From IMG/VR virus record IMGVR_UViG_3300027852_000063, positions 1 through 45,759 of that record: DNA of 45,759 nt. One strand, written 5' to 3'. Shown here one piece after another: positions 7,016-14,619 of the stretch. Numbering within the stretch: the first letter of the stretch is position 1; every line of letters starts with the position of its first letter. Source of the DNA: a virus. The notes beneath the pieces are model-generated. The model was not told the origin of the DNA and made no database searches. It saw nothing but the letters and a program-made list of their open reading frames with translations. The translations under genes were made by a program, and so were the position numbers.

Positions 7016-7248
7016 TGTTTATGATATTTAAATATTTTGTGTCTTTTGACGAAGAGGGAATAGATTGTTTTTGTACACACCGCTGTGAGAAGGGCAAAGA
7101 CTGTGATGAGTATATTTTAAAATTAATAAAAATTGGAGATGATAATTTAGGTGAAGAACTGAATGAGTTAGAGTCCCAAATTAAAAAATTTAAAACAGAG
7201 GTTGAGAAAACGGTAAAGGAGATGAAAAAAATAAAAAGATTTTTATAG
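7015..7248 (+). CDS. Small protein with Cys cluster and C-terminal coiled coil
   Basis: This protein has 77 residues. Residues 18-30 hold Cys18, Cys20, His22, Cys24 and Cys30, a possible metal site. Residues about 44-75 form a Lys/Glu-rich coiled coil. The start overlaps the previous stop by one base, which supports coupled translation. There is a second ATG two codons in. The function is unknown. Confidence 0.65.
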   Translation: MFMIFKYFVSFDEEGIDCFCTHRCEKGKDCDEYILKLIKIGDDNLGEELNELESQIKKFKTEVEKTVKEMKKIKRFL

Positions 7249-7257
7249 GGGGTGGTT

Positions 7258-7854
7258 ATGTTAATAGGTATTGTGGGTAAAGCACAATCAGGAAAAGACA
7301 CTGTAGCTGCATTAATGAAAGATATGTTTTTAGAACAGCATAGCATGAATTTTGAACTCGTGGCATTTGCTGATTACCTGAAGGAGTTATGTACTAAGTA
7401 TTTTAATTTAACATATGAGCAGGTGTATGGGGATAAAAAAGAATGGTATGATGTAGATCGTCCTAAGGTGGACGGTAGTTGTTGGAATGCTCGTGAGATA
7501 ATGCAGTTTGTAGGGGAGTCTGTTCGTAGCGTAGATCGTAATTTTTGGGTAAAGGAATTAAATAGACGAATAAAAGGGTATGACAATGTTATTCTAACCG
7601 ATGTTAGGCATTTAAATGAGTTTAAGTATGTGAAGAATAACGATGGGTACGTGTTGAATATTCAAAGAGAGAATAGAAAGAAAATAGAGACTAATACTCA
7701 TATTTCTGAAGTATCTTTGGATAGATATGAAAGTGATAGTTATGATTTTGTTATTGTAAATTCGTATACTATGAATGAGTTAAAAATAGTCGTCGAATCA
7801 ACTGTTGATATGATTATAAAATTAGAAATACTAAAAAAAACTTGGGGGTGTTAA
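7258..7854 (+). CDS. Deoxynucleoside monophosphate kinase-like P-loop enzyme
   Basis: This 198-residue protein begins with a strand and a P-loop at residues 4-15 (Gly-Ile-Val-Gly-Lys-Ala-Gln-Ser-Gly-Lys-Asp-Thr). A Phe-Ala-Asp-x-Leu-Lys-Glu segment and an Arg-Glu-x-Met-Gln-x-Val-Gly-Glu helix follow, and later a Leu-Thr-Asp-Val-Arg strand. This order is typical of phage dNMP kinases (T4 gp1-like) and related adenylate-kinase-fold proteins, which phosphorylate dNMPs to dNDPs for phage DNA synthesis. I chose the ATG at 7258 because the GGGGG site is better spaced for it than for a GTG two codons upstream. Substrate range cannot be read from sequence. Confidence 0.82.
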   Translation: MLIGIVGKAQSGKDTVAALMKDMFLEQHSMNFELVAFADYLKELCTKYFNLTYEQVYGDKKEWYDVDRPKVDGSCWNAREIMQFVGESVRSVDRNFWVKELNRRIKGYDNVILTDVRHLNEFKYVKNNDGYVLNIQRENRKKIETNTHISEVSLDRYESDSYDFVIVNSYTMNELKIVVESTVDMIIKLEILKKTWGC

Positions 7855-7856
7855 GA

Positions 7857-8132
7857 ATGGCAACAAAAGGTAAAGATATAACAATTAAAATAGCTAGTGA
7901 TGATGTAGTAGGATCTGAAATAATGAAAAGTGGTAGTTACAAATACGCGTCTCTAACTGCTAAACCATCAGATAATCAGTATATACGTGTTTCATTTGAA
8001 TGGAAGGATAATAATGTTCCTGATACTGTTTTAGACATAATGAAATTAATAACAGCAAGTGAAGTGATAGGGGAGTCTGATGAATACAAAGAAGTGAGTA
8101 AACGAATGGATTCTGTCAAGGATAATGAATAA
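7857..8132 (+). CDS. Hypothetical protein
   Basis: This 91-residue protein starts at an ATG with a TTGGGGG site about 8 bases upstream. An earlier in-frame TTG at 7842 is inside the kinase gene and has no site. The first 50 residues look strand-rich, and the end is helical and charged. No family is recognised. The last base of its stop codon is the first base of the next gene's start codon. Confidence 0.65.
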   Translation: MATKGKDITIKIASDDVVGSEIMKSGSYKYASLTAKPSDNQYIRVSFEWKDNNVPDTVLDIMKLITASEVIGESDEYKEVSKRMDSVKDNE

Positions 8133-8353
8133 TGGCGATACCTATTGAAGAGTTTATAACCCCTAGATTTATTCGTTACCAAACTAGGTATCCACTTAGT
8201 TATAATGAGCAGGATAGGTATGTTAGGTATGGTGGGGCTAATACTAGACATTGGCGTATAGAGCCCCAAGAAGGGTATAATGCAAATAACCCTTCTATCA
8301 CACCTGTACGTGTTAATTTAAATGTTAGTAAGTTATCATTTAGGCCTAGATAG
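8132..8353 (+). CDS. Small Arg/Tyr-rich hypothetical protein
   Basis: This 73-residue protein overlaps the previous stop by one base. It is rich in Arg, Tyr, Asn and Pro with few hydrophobic runs, which suggests an extended or partner-bound structure. No motif is recognised. The coupled start and consistent codon use favour a real gene. Confidence 0.6.
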   Translation: MAIPIEEFITPRFIRYQTRYPLSYNEQDRYVRYGGANTRHWRIEPQEGYNANNPSITPVRVNLNVSKLSFRPR

Positions 8354-8378
8354 TTATAAGGAAAAGGAGAATTACATA

Positions 8379-8930
8379 ATGGTAGACAGGATGAAAATAT
8401 TTAAACATGAGTTGGATTTAATAATGGATGATGAAGTAAAGGAATTTACGATAGCTTGTATGAAAGAAGCACCTGAGTATGTGTTTATTGATTGTCCTTC
8501 TAGTTCTACAGGGAAGTACCATCCAACTTCTGAATTAGGGGGGGATGGTAATATTCTTCATTCTAAAAGAGTGTTTGCTGTAGCTTATGAATTGTGTAGA
8601 GGTTTGGATTGTGAAGAAAATAGGGATGCTATTATAGCGGCAGCTTTATTGCATGATTTGGCAAAGCAGGGATTGAAGAAAACTGGGCATACTATTAAAA
8701 GCCATCCACAAGTAATGGCTAAACTTATAGGCGATGTGTATAATAATGAATTTAAAGGTAAAATAGAAGCGAACAAGGCAAATATAATTTATTGGGCAGT
8801 TTTTTACCATTATGGTCCGTGGAGTCAGGCAAAGGATAAAAAACCTTTGTGTGAATATACACCAGAGCAACTATGTGTTTATGTTAGTGATTATGTTGCG
8901 AGCAAAAGATTTATACATGTACAGATATAA
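8379..8930 (+). CDS. HD-domain phosphohydrolase
   Basis: This 183-residue protein starts at the ATG at 8379, which has an AAGGAGA site; the longer in-frame start at 8322 lies inside the previous gene. Metal-binding HD signatures are His61 (Leu-His-Ser-Lys-Arg-Val), the His92-Asp93 pair (Ala-Ala-Leu-Leu-His-Asp-Leu-Ala-Lys), His104/His109 and a late Asp (Ser-Asp-Tyr-Val-Ala). HD proteins hydrolyse phosphoesters of nucleotides, cyclic dinucleotides or RNA. A phage member next to a dNMP kinase may act on nucleotides. A role in destroying a host immune nucleotide signal is possible but not supported by any specific motif. Confidence 0.85.
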   Translation: MVDRMKIFKHELDLIMDDEVKEFTIACMKEAPEYVFIDCPSSSTGKYHPTSELGGDGNILHSKRVFAVAYELCRGLDCEENRDAIIAAALLHDLAKQGLKKTGHTIKSHPQVMAKLIGDVYNNEFKGKIEANKANIIYWAVFYHYGPWSQAKDKKPLCEYTPEQLCVYVSDYVASKRFIHVQI

Positions 8931-8966
8931 CTATTTAAATTTTTAAAGAAGTGAGGAAATAGAAAT

Positions 8967-9230
8967 ATGGCTGAAATTGCACCTGGATCAGCTGATAGAA
9001 GGTATGATCCAGAAATAGGATTAAGAAAGCATAGGGAACGGATACATAGGGATTCAAAGAGATCTGATGAAAAAAATCTACCATTTACATTTTCTAAACC
9101 TAAGAGGGGCAATCCTTCTAATACGTTGTATGAATGTGAGGAGTGTGGGTCTCAATTTTTTGGTGGAAAAAATACATTTATGATAATATGTACAACTTGT
9201 AAAGATGTACGAAAGGTAGTAAAAGTATAG
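8967..9230 (+). CDS. Zinc-ribbon protein
   Basis: This protein has 87 residues. The N-terminal half is Arg/Lys/Asp-rich and probably unstructured. The C-terminal half has Cys57-Glu-Glu-Cys60-Gly and Cys76-Thr-Thr-Cys79, a classic zinc ribbon. This class commonly binds nucleic acid or RNA polymerase. It lies immediately before the NusG-like gene with no gap, so a role in transcription is a reasonable guess. It is not a recognised named family. Confidence 0.7.
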   Translation: MAEIAPGSADRRYDPEIGLRKHRERIHRDSKRSDEKNLPFTFSKPKRGNPSNTLYECEECGSQFFGGKNTFMIICTTCKDVRKVVKV

Positions 9231-9710
9231 ATGTGGTATGTATGGACTATCGTTACTAAACGTATGAAGGATGTGTGTGTTTATTTAGATGGGTTATCTT
9301 TTGTTGGTGCTTATTTGTACCCAACTATAGATAAAAAAACAGAAAGAAAAGGTAAAGAACCACTTACTAGAAAAGTACCTGTATATGGTAATTACATATT
9401 CATTAAATACGATAGAACTGAAGACAAGGATTGTGTATTAAATAGGTGTAAATGGTTGGTTGGCTATGTGGGTCTGTGCACTGATAAAGAGATGAAGATG
9501 GTTAGAAAGGTAGTTAATTATGATTATGGTGATCTATTTAAAGATGATTATATATCGGTGGGGTCCCACGTTAAATTTATAACTACAGTATTTAGTGGTT
9601 TTTCAGCTATTGTAATGAATATGGATGGTGATGTTGTTACCGTTAGTATTAGATTGTTTGGAGCTGATAACTTAATAAAGTGTAATATGGATGATATAGT
9701 ACTATTATAG
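9231..9710 (+). CDS. NusG/RfaH-like transcription factor
   Basis: At 159 residues it is close to the length of RfaH and short NusG proteins. The N-terminal part (1-95) fits the NGN domain: Trp-Tyr-Val-Trp at the first strand, Val-Pro-Val-Tyr-Gly-Asn-Tyr-Ile-Phe-Ile at 49-58, and Val-Gly-Tyr-Val-Gly at 77-81. The C-terminal part (105-159) fits a KOW-type barrel: Val-Gly-Ser-His-Val-Lys, Phe-Ser-Gly-Phe, then Val-Ser-Ile-Arg-Leu-Phe-Gly. NusG proteins bind the RNA polymerase clamp and control pausing and termination. Its place just before the terminase and head genes suggests late-operon antitermination (inference). It follows the zinc-ribbon gene with no gap. Confidence 0.82.
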   Translation: MWYVWTIVTKRMKDVCVYLDGLSFVGAYLYPTIDKKTERKGKEPLTRKVPVYGNYIFIKYDRTEDKDCVLNRCKWLVGYVGLCTDKEMKMVRKVVNYDYGDLFKDDYISVGSHVKFITTVFSGFSAIVMNMDGDVVTVSIRLFGADNLIKCNMDDIVLL

Positions 9711-9720
9711 GGGTGAAAGT

Positions 9721-10134
9721 ATGTCAGGAAAAAAAGGAAGACCGTGTGGGTACAAATTAAGTAGTGTGTCTAAAGAGAAAATAAGACAGAAACGTATTGG
9801 TACAGAGCATTCAAATGAAACTAAAGAAAAGATTTCTAGATCGTTAACTTTATATTTTAAGAAGAAAAGATCTATATATAATGATATGTATAGAGAATAT
9901 AAAGAAATGGGAGTGCTGGATTGGTTAGAATTACATAAGGATGAAATAAACAATATGGATGATGTGCTGACTGCTAAAAGGGCAAGGTACGTTAATCAAC
10001 GAGAAGTATCTTATAATAATTCCATTGAAATGTTTGGACATTCCGTTACGCCTGAATTTATTTTATTGGTTAAGGAGCGTATAAAATTAGAGAGTGAAAA
10101 GTGTGTGAAAGTGAGAGGTGGTAATGAGTGTTAA
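9721..10134 (+). CDS. Hypothetical protein with NUMOD3-like DNA-binding motif
   Basis: This 137-residue protein has an N-terminus (about residues 10-42) with the pattern Ser-x-Glu-Lys-Ile followed by Gly-Thr-Glu-His-Ser-x-Glu-Thr-Lys-Glu-Lys-Ile-Ser. This resembles the NUMOD3 DNA-binding element usually attached to GIY-YIG or HNH homing endonucleases. No nuclease domain is attached. The rest is helical and basic. It overlaps the next gene by 11 bases and sits directly before the terminase genes, so it might help recognise packaging DNA. Other explanations are a homing endonuclease remnant or a regulator. Confidence 0.7.
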   Translation: MSGKKGRPCGYKLSSVSKEKIRQKRIGTEHSNETKEKISRSLTLYFKKKRSIYNDMYREYKEMGVLDWLELHKDEINNMDDVLTAKRARYVNQREVSYNNSIEMFGHSVTPEFILLVKERIKLESEKCVKVRGGNEC

Positions 10135-10654
10135 GCGGGGTAGAGGTCGGCCTAAAAAAGTAGATTTTAAAGAACTTTTAGATAAGGTATTACCAGTTTC
10201 GGATCTTTTTTCTGACGATGAAATTATAGTATACAATGGTTTGATGGATGTTTATTTACAGGATTTCACTACTACTGAATTAAGCGCTAATGATATAGAT
10301 GATGTGATGACAATAGCAACGAATAAAATATTCGAAAGAAGATTGCTAAAAGATAGTAAAGAGAATCCTAATCAGCAAATCTCTATTGCTACTGCTATTG
10401 ATAAGCTGCGAGGTCAGACCAATAAGTTAAAAGAGAATTTAGCCAGTAGACGAAAAGATCGTATTGATCCTAAACGAACTACTGGGTTGAGCATCGTAGA
10501 TCTTGTGGTTGAGTTTAGTGAACGTAAAAGTGAGGTACATAAAGATAAATTAAAAAAGTTGTCACAATTAAAAAAGGAAGAAGATGAAGTAAAAAAGTCT
10601 GAACTTCTTATTGGTAATAAGAACGATGCCGATGCTAATTTAATTGGTAAGTAG
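10124..10654 (+). CDS. Probable small terminase subunit
   Basis: This protein has 176 residues. The ATG at 10124 has a GAGAGGTGG site; the GTG at 10118 lies within that site. The N-terminus holds an AT-hook-like Arg-Gly-Arg-Gly-Arg-Pro-Lys-Lys. A central acidic helical part and a C-terminal Lys/Glu-rich helix follow. The call rests on position directly before the large terminase and on general features (DNA-binding N-terminus, helical oligomerisation region), not on a clear family match. It would recognise phage DNA and regulate the packaging motor. Confidence 0.55.
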   Translation: MSVKRGRGRPKKVDFKELLDKVLPVSDLFSDDEIIVYNGLMDVYLQDFTTTELSANDIDDVMTIATNKIFERRLLKDSKENPNQQISIATAIDKLRGQTNKLKENLASRRKDRIDPKRTTGLSIVDLVVEFSERKSEVHKDKLKKLSQLKKEEDEVKKSELLIGNKNDADANLIGK

Positions 10655-10710
10655 AATATTTAGTAGTGGGTAGGGCTAATGAGTAGAAAAATAGATTTAA
10701 TTGAGGGGTT

Positions 10711-12423
10711 ATGGATAGCTTTGATAATGTAGATGTTATAATGGATGCTGGTAGTGATCTAATAGCTCTTTATTTAGAGGATCCTGTATTAGCAGCTTAT
10801 GACCTATTGGGGGTTGATTTAGACGCTATACAAAGAGTTATTCTGCGTGATATGTGGTCTAAAAATTATGTTATTAGTGTGGCAGGTCGAGGTGCTGGTA
10901 AAAGTTTTTTGCTTGGAGTTAATGCGGCATTACATGCATTGTTGTATCCTGGGTACAGAGTCGGGTTGCTAGGTCCAAGTTTTAGACAGGCTAAAATGAT
11001 ATTTGCTGAAATAGAAAGGTTGTATATGGGGTCTAGTATTTTAAGAGAGGCTTGTGCGCAAAAACCTATAAAAGGTGCTGACAAATACCATTTACAGTTT
11101 AAAGGAACTAATACAACGTTTGGAAGCACTATCGAAGCTCTACCACTGGGAGTCGATGGGGGGAAGATCCGAGGTTCTCGATTTTATTTAATAGAGATTG
11201 ATGAATTAGCGCAGGTGCCACCTGTTATTATTGAAAGAGTTTTAAGACCTATGGGGGCTGTTGTATTAAATCCTATGAAACGAGTGCGATATTTAGAGAA
11301 AATGAATGAACTTCTTAAACAGGGTTTAATTTCAGAAGATGATATAGAAGGACAGGCCGCAAATAAAATTATAATGACATCATCTGGTTATTTTAAATTT
11401 AATCATATGTGGAAAAGAATGTGTGCATATTGGCAAGCTATTAGAGAGGAAGAAGGTGGCGCAGATAAGTATGCAGTACATCAAGTACCTTATCAGTTGT
11501 TATCAGAGGGATTTTTAGAGATGGATAACATCCTTACTTCTAAACGTGATATGTCTTCTTTAGAATTTAGTATGGAGTATGAGGCTGTCATGGTTTCGGA
11601 TAGTGACGGGTTTTTTAAAGCATCTCTTTTAGAAAAGTGTTCTGTAGACAGCGATTTTTCTGTGGAGATGGTTGGAGCTGGTGACGCTTCCTATATTCTA
11701 GGTATTGATCCTTCTCAGGGAAAGGGTGCAAGATGTGGTATCATTATAGTTAAATTAACCGAACCAGCTGGTATTGTTTATGTAGGTGCTTTGAAAAATC
11801 TTTCTATACCTAGGACTGCACGTAAGATACAGGATTTAACGCATAAATATAATATTGTTAGAATATGTATGGATTCTCAAGGTGGTGGTATTCCTATAAA
11901 GGATTTATTGGAAGAAGGGTATGGTGATAGAACTCCTATATTGGATATAGACGATAAAGAGAATTTTGGTAAGAGCGGTAAACGTATATTAGAGATGGTG
12001 AATCCAGCTCCTTCATGGATTTCAACAGCTAATTTTAATTTACTTTCTTTGTTAGAAAATAGGAGATTATTATTTCCATTTATGCCATATATTACATCTG
12101 GTTTAGAAGACGAAGTATACAATGATATTAAACTATTAAAATCACAATTATTGAATATAGTAGTTTCAGAAACAACTTCAGGTGTTAGACATTTTGATAC
12201 ACCTAAGAAAGGCCAAAACAAAGATTTGTATTCCGCTTTAGTTTTAGCTGGTCATGGGGTGATTCAGTTAGGTAAAGAGTCGTTAGAAACAATTGTTAAT
12301 ATAGAGACGACAGGACTAATTCGTAAGCATACACCAGGTGCTAGTTTTAATGAGGCTGGGGATGGAATTGTACCTATAAATTATTTTAATTCAGCTGTTT
12401 TACAGCCTATTAATAAGCGGTAA
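10711..12423 (+). CDS. terL: Large terminase subunit (packaging ATPase-nuclease)
   Basis: This protein has 570 residues. ATPase half: Walker A Ala-Gly-Arg-Gly-Ala-Gly-Lys-Ser at 58-65, Walker B Leu-Ile-Glu-Ile-Asp-Glu at 160-165, and a coupling-type Thr-Ser-Ser-Gly near 223-226. Nuclease half: an RNase H-like start Gly-Ile-Asp-Pro-Ser-Gln-Gly with Asp333, a second acidic site near Asp388 (Ile-Cys-Met-Asp-Ser), and a late Asp in Lys-Asp-Leu-Tyr-Ser-Ala. It pumps DNA into the prohead through the portal and cuts concatemers. The ATG follows a GAGGGG site. The next gene after a 133-base spacer is the portal. Confidence 0.95.
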   Translation: MDSFDNVDVIMDAGSDLIALYLEDPVLAAYDLLGVDLDAIQRVILRDMWSKNYVISVAGRGAGKSFLLGVNAALHALLYPGYRVGLLGPSFRQAKMIFAEIERLYMGSSILREACAQKPIKGADKYHLQFKGTNTTFGSTIEALPLGVDGGKIRGSRFYLIEIDELAQVPPVIIERVLRPMGAVVLNPMKRVRYLEKMNELLKQGLISEDDIEGQAANKIIMTSSGYFKFNHMWKRMCAYWQAIREEEGGADKYAVHQVPYQLLSEGFLEMDNILTSKRDMSSLEFSMEYEAVMVSDSDGFFKASLLEKCSVDSDFSVEMVGAGDASYILGIDPSQGKGARCGIIIVKLTEPAGIVYVGALKNLSIPRTARKIQDLTHKYNIVRICMDSQGGGIPIKDLLEEGYGDRTPILDIDDKENFGKSGKRILEMVNPAPSWISTANFNLLSLLENRRLLFPFMPYITSGLEDEVYNDIKLLKSQLLNIVVSETTSGVRHFDTPKKGQNKDLYSALVLAGHGVIQLGKESLETIVNIETTGLIRKHTPGASFNEAGDGIVPINYFNSAVLQPINKR

Positions 12424-12427
12424 TAAA

Positions 12428-12448
12428 CTAACTGTTCTAATATATAGA
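12428..12448 (+). promoter_or_regulatory. Copy 1 of a repeated intergenic motif (CTAACTGTTCT...TATATAGA)
   Basis: The motif CTAACTGTTCT, two variable bases, then TATATAGA lies a few bases after the large terminase stop. The same motif with only the two variable bases changed lies at 30365-30385. A shorter relative (CTAAC followed by CTATATATAG) is at 14570-14584. All three are in gaps between structural genes. They could be phage promoters, RNA processing sites or recombination junctions; the TATATA part resembles a -10 element. Confidence 0.5.
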
Positions 12449-12472
12449 TAGGCTTATTGCGCAAAAATATAA

Positions 12473-12518
12473 TTTACATTATTATGGTGTACACTTATTC
12501 TTGTTTGTACAATGTAAA
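12473..12518 (+). other. Imperfect dyad in terminase-portal gap
   Basis: TTTACATT at 12473-12480 pairs with AATGTAAA at 12511-12518. Inside it, GTACA at 12489-12493 pairs with TGTAC at 12506-12510, leaving a bulge of 8 bases on the left side. It could be an RNA hairpin or an operator. No U-tract follows, so it is not a standard terminator. Confidence 0.4.
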
Positions 12519-12556
12519 ACCAACCAACTAATAAATAAACAACATGAAGGTAAAAA

Positions 12557-14248
12557 ATGGATGTAAAAGAAATAAAACAGATAACTAAAGATTTGAAAAA
12601 TAAATACCCTGAAATAGGACTAGAAAAAATAGAAGTAAATGAGGATGGTGGAAAAACATCTTTTTTTATGAGGCCTACTGAAAAGACACTTGCTTCATTA
12701 CCTCAAGAGCAAGCATCTATTATTAAAAGGGACTCTATAAGTAGAACTACGTTAGATTTGATAAAACCAGATGTACTTACACGTTCTGCTACTGATATAT
12801 TTAAAACCTCGATGGAGTACTATTTTACTAAAGATATTTATGGATCTCATATTGATATATTATCTAATTTTGCTTGTAAAGGATTTGAAAACGATATTGA
12901 TGATAAAGATATAAAACAGTTTTATGATGTATGGTGTTTTGACGTTGATTTTAGACGTATGATTGAATGGATTTTTCTTGATTTTTTTAGAGTTGGTATG
13001 GTGCGCTCTTATAAAGTAGTTTCTAAGTATGAACCTAGAGTATCCTACTTATCCCCAACCCCCGGAAAAAAAATTAAAAAGTTTAATAAAAAAGCAGTGG
13101 GTGCTAAAAAAAAGCAATGGTCTAAGTCATTTATACCGGTTGCATACACAGTGCTAAATCCATTGATGATAGAGATAAAAGGAAGTCTACTTTTTAATAA
13201 TGAAGAGGTTTACTTAAAACCAAGTGAAGACTTAAAGAAATTGTTGAAGAAAACTGATGCTACTGATGCTGATAAAGCTATAATAAAAGCTTTGCCAAAT
13301 GAGTTTAAGAGTGCTGTAGAATCTGGGGAAGATATTTTATTAGACCCGTTACTGGTGGGGGCTATTGACTATAGGAAAATGCCTTATGAAAGATATCCAA
13401 AACCACGTGGTGTTAAGGCATTCACGGCTATAGAGTATAAAGATGCGTTACGAGAAGCAGATTTAAGTACACTTGATGGTATAACAAATTATATTTTGAA
13501 AGTGACTGTGGGTAATGACAGTTTTCCTATAACTAGTCCAGAGCAATTAAAAAGTGTTGCAGAGTTATTTAATACATCAAGTAAATCTTTTGATGTGGTG
13601 TATAATCATACTTTAGAAATAGAAAAAATAGTGTCACCGGAAATAGATAAAATACTTGGTCAAGACAAGTATAGGCAGGTAAATGATGATATAACAGGGG
13701 GCTTAGGTTGTTCTAGAGCTATCATTGACGGAAAAGGTGATATGAATGCTGAAGAGGTTGAATTAGTAGTAAAAACCATTCTTGAGGAGATTAATTACGC
13801 TAGAAGGCAAGTTACACGGTGGATTTATGGTGAGTATAGACAGATAGCAGAAGCTTTAAACTTTGATCGTTTTCCTAGAGTACGTTGGGATGATACTATA
13901 TTAAGAGACATCATACTCTACTTATCAACTATTAGTCATCTTGTTGATAGGAGAATGCTATCATACAGAACGGCTTTGGAGAGATTAGGATTTGATTATG
14001 ATAATGAGCACGCTAATATGGAAGAAGAACTACCGTCGGTTATGGATGGGGTACTAGGTATAGTTGGTAGTCCTTTTCAGCGTAGTGCTGTACAAACTAC
14101 ACAAAAAGCGCCGAAAGGAACCCCTTCTTATGGGAGGCCAGCTGGCAAAGCATCTGCTAGTATAGATTTAGACGTTGTTAAAGATATGACTGATGCAGAG
14201 TATGACGCATTTATGAATGAGGTAAATAATATGCGAAAGAGGAGTTAG
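12557..14248 (+). CDS. Portal protein
   Basis: At 563 residues it is in the usual range for portals. The call rests on position after the large terminase and on internal features: an N-terminal helical wing region, a Lys-rich insertion near 167-193, a Pro-Arg-Gly-Val-Lys-Ala-Phe-Thr-Ala-Ile-Glu-Tyr segment followed by Asp-Ala-Leu-Arg-Glu-Ala-Asp-Leu-Ser-Thr at about 289-310, and a long C-terminal helical part. In portals of large siphophages the Arg-Glu-Ala-Asp helix belongs to the stem/clip region. Twelve copies form the ring at one capsid vertex through which DNA moves. The last 60 residues are low complexity. Confidence 0.85.
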   Translation: MDVKEIKQITKDLKNKYPEIGLEKIEVNEDGGKTSFFMRPTEKTLASLPQEQASIIKRDSISRTTLDLIKPDVLTRSATDIFKTSMEYYFTKDIYGSHIDILSNFACKGFENDIDDKDIKQFYDVWCFDVDFRRMIEWIFLDFFRVGMVRSYKVVSKYEPRVSYLSPTPGKKIKKFNKKAVGAKKKQWSKSFIPVAYTVLNPLMIEIKGSLLFNNEEVYLKPSEDLKKLLKKTDATDADKAIIKALPNEFKSAVESGEDILLDPLLVGAIDYRKMPYERYPKPRGVKAFTAIEYKDALREADLSTLDGITNYILKVTVGNDSFPITSPEQLKSVAELFNTSSKSFDVVYNHTLEIEKIVSPEIDKILGQDKYRQVNDDITGGLGCSRAIIDGKGDMNAEEVELVVKTILEEINYARRQVTRWIYGEYRQIAEALNFDRFPRVRWDDTILRDIILYLSTISHLVDRRMLSYRTALERLGFDYDNEHANMEEELPSVMDGVLGIVGSPFQRSAVQTTQKAPKGTPSYGRPAGKASASIDLDVVKDMTDAEYDAFMNEVNNMRKRS

Positions 14249-14249
14249 T

Positions 14250-14564
14250 ATGGTATCTGATGAGTATGATCTAAGAGTAATTAAAGAAATGGCTGATTCA
14301 CAACTTAAGGCTGTGACTTGTTTTTCTAATGATGTTAGAGAGTTTACTGGTGAGTTAAAAGTACTTAATCTTAGAATGGAGAATGTTGTAGGTACATTAG
14401 AGTCTATAGAGAATAAACTGTCTAATGGGATGAAGTCTGATATTATAAAAGAAGTAGACTGCTCTATTGATTGCAGAACTAAGACACTTTATTATAAGAT
14501 AGCCGCTACGTTTGCAGCAAGTTGCGCTATTTTTGGATTTATAGTTTATATTTTAAAGTGTTAA
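14250..14564 (+). CDS. Coiled-coil membrane protein, XhlA-like layout
   Basis: This protein has 104 residues. Residues 30-70 form a coiled-coil-like helix, and residues about 82-102 form one hydrophobic helix ending in Leu-Lys-Cys. The soluble helix plus C-terminal anchor resembles haemolysin XhlA-type phage proteins, which attach to the membrane and aid lysis, but the similarity is in layout only. The location between portal and protease is unusual for a lysis gene. It starts two bases after the portal stop. Confidence 0.65.
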   Translation: MVSDEYDLRVIKEMADSQLKAVTCFSNDVREFTGELKVLNLRMENVVGTLESIENKLSNGMKSDIIKEVDCSIDCRTKTLYYKIAATFAASCAIFGFIVYILKC

Positions 14565-14619
14565 TTAAACTAACCTATATATAGTATAGAATGATTTTAA
14601 ACTTGGAGGTAGTTATAAG

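Noticed and set aside
10679-10732. 17-codon frame before the large terminase
   Set aside because: It overlaps the terminase start, has only a weak site and no features of its own.
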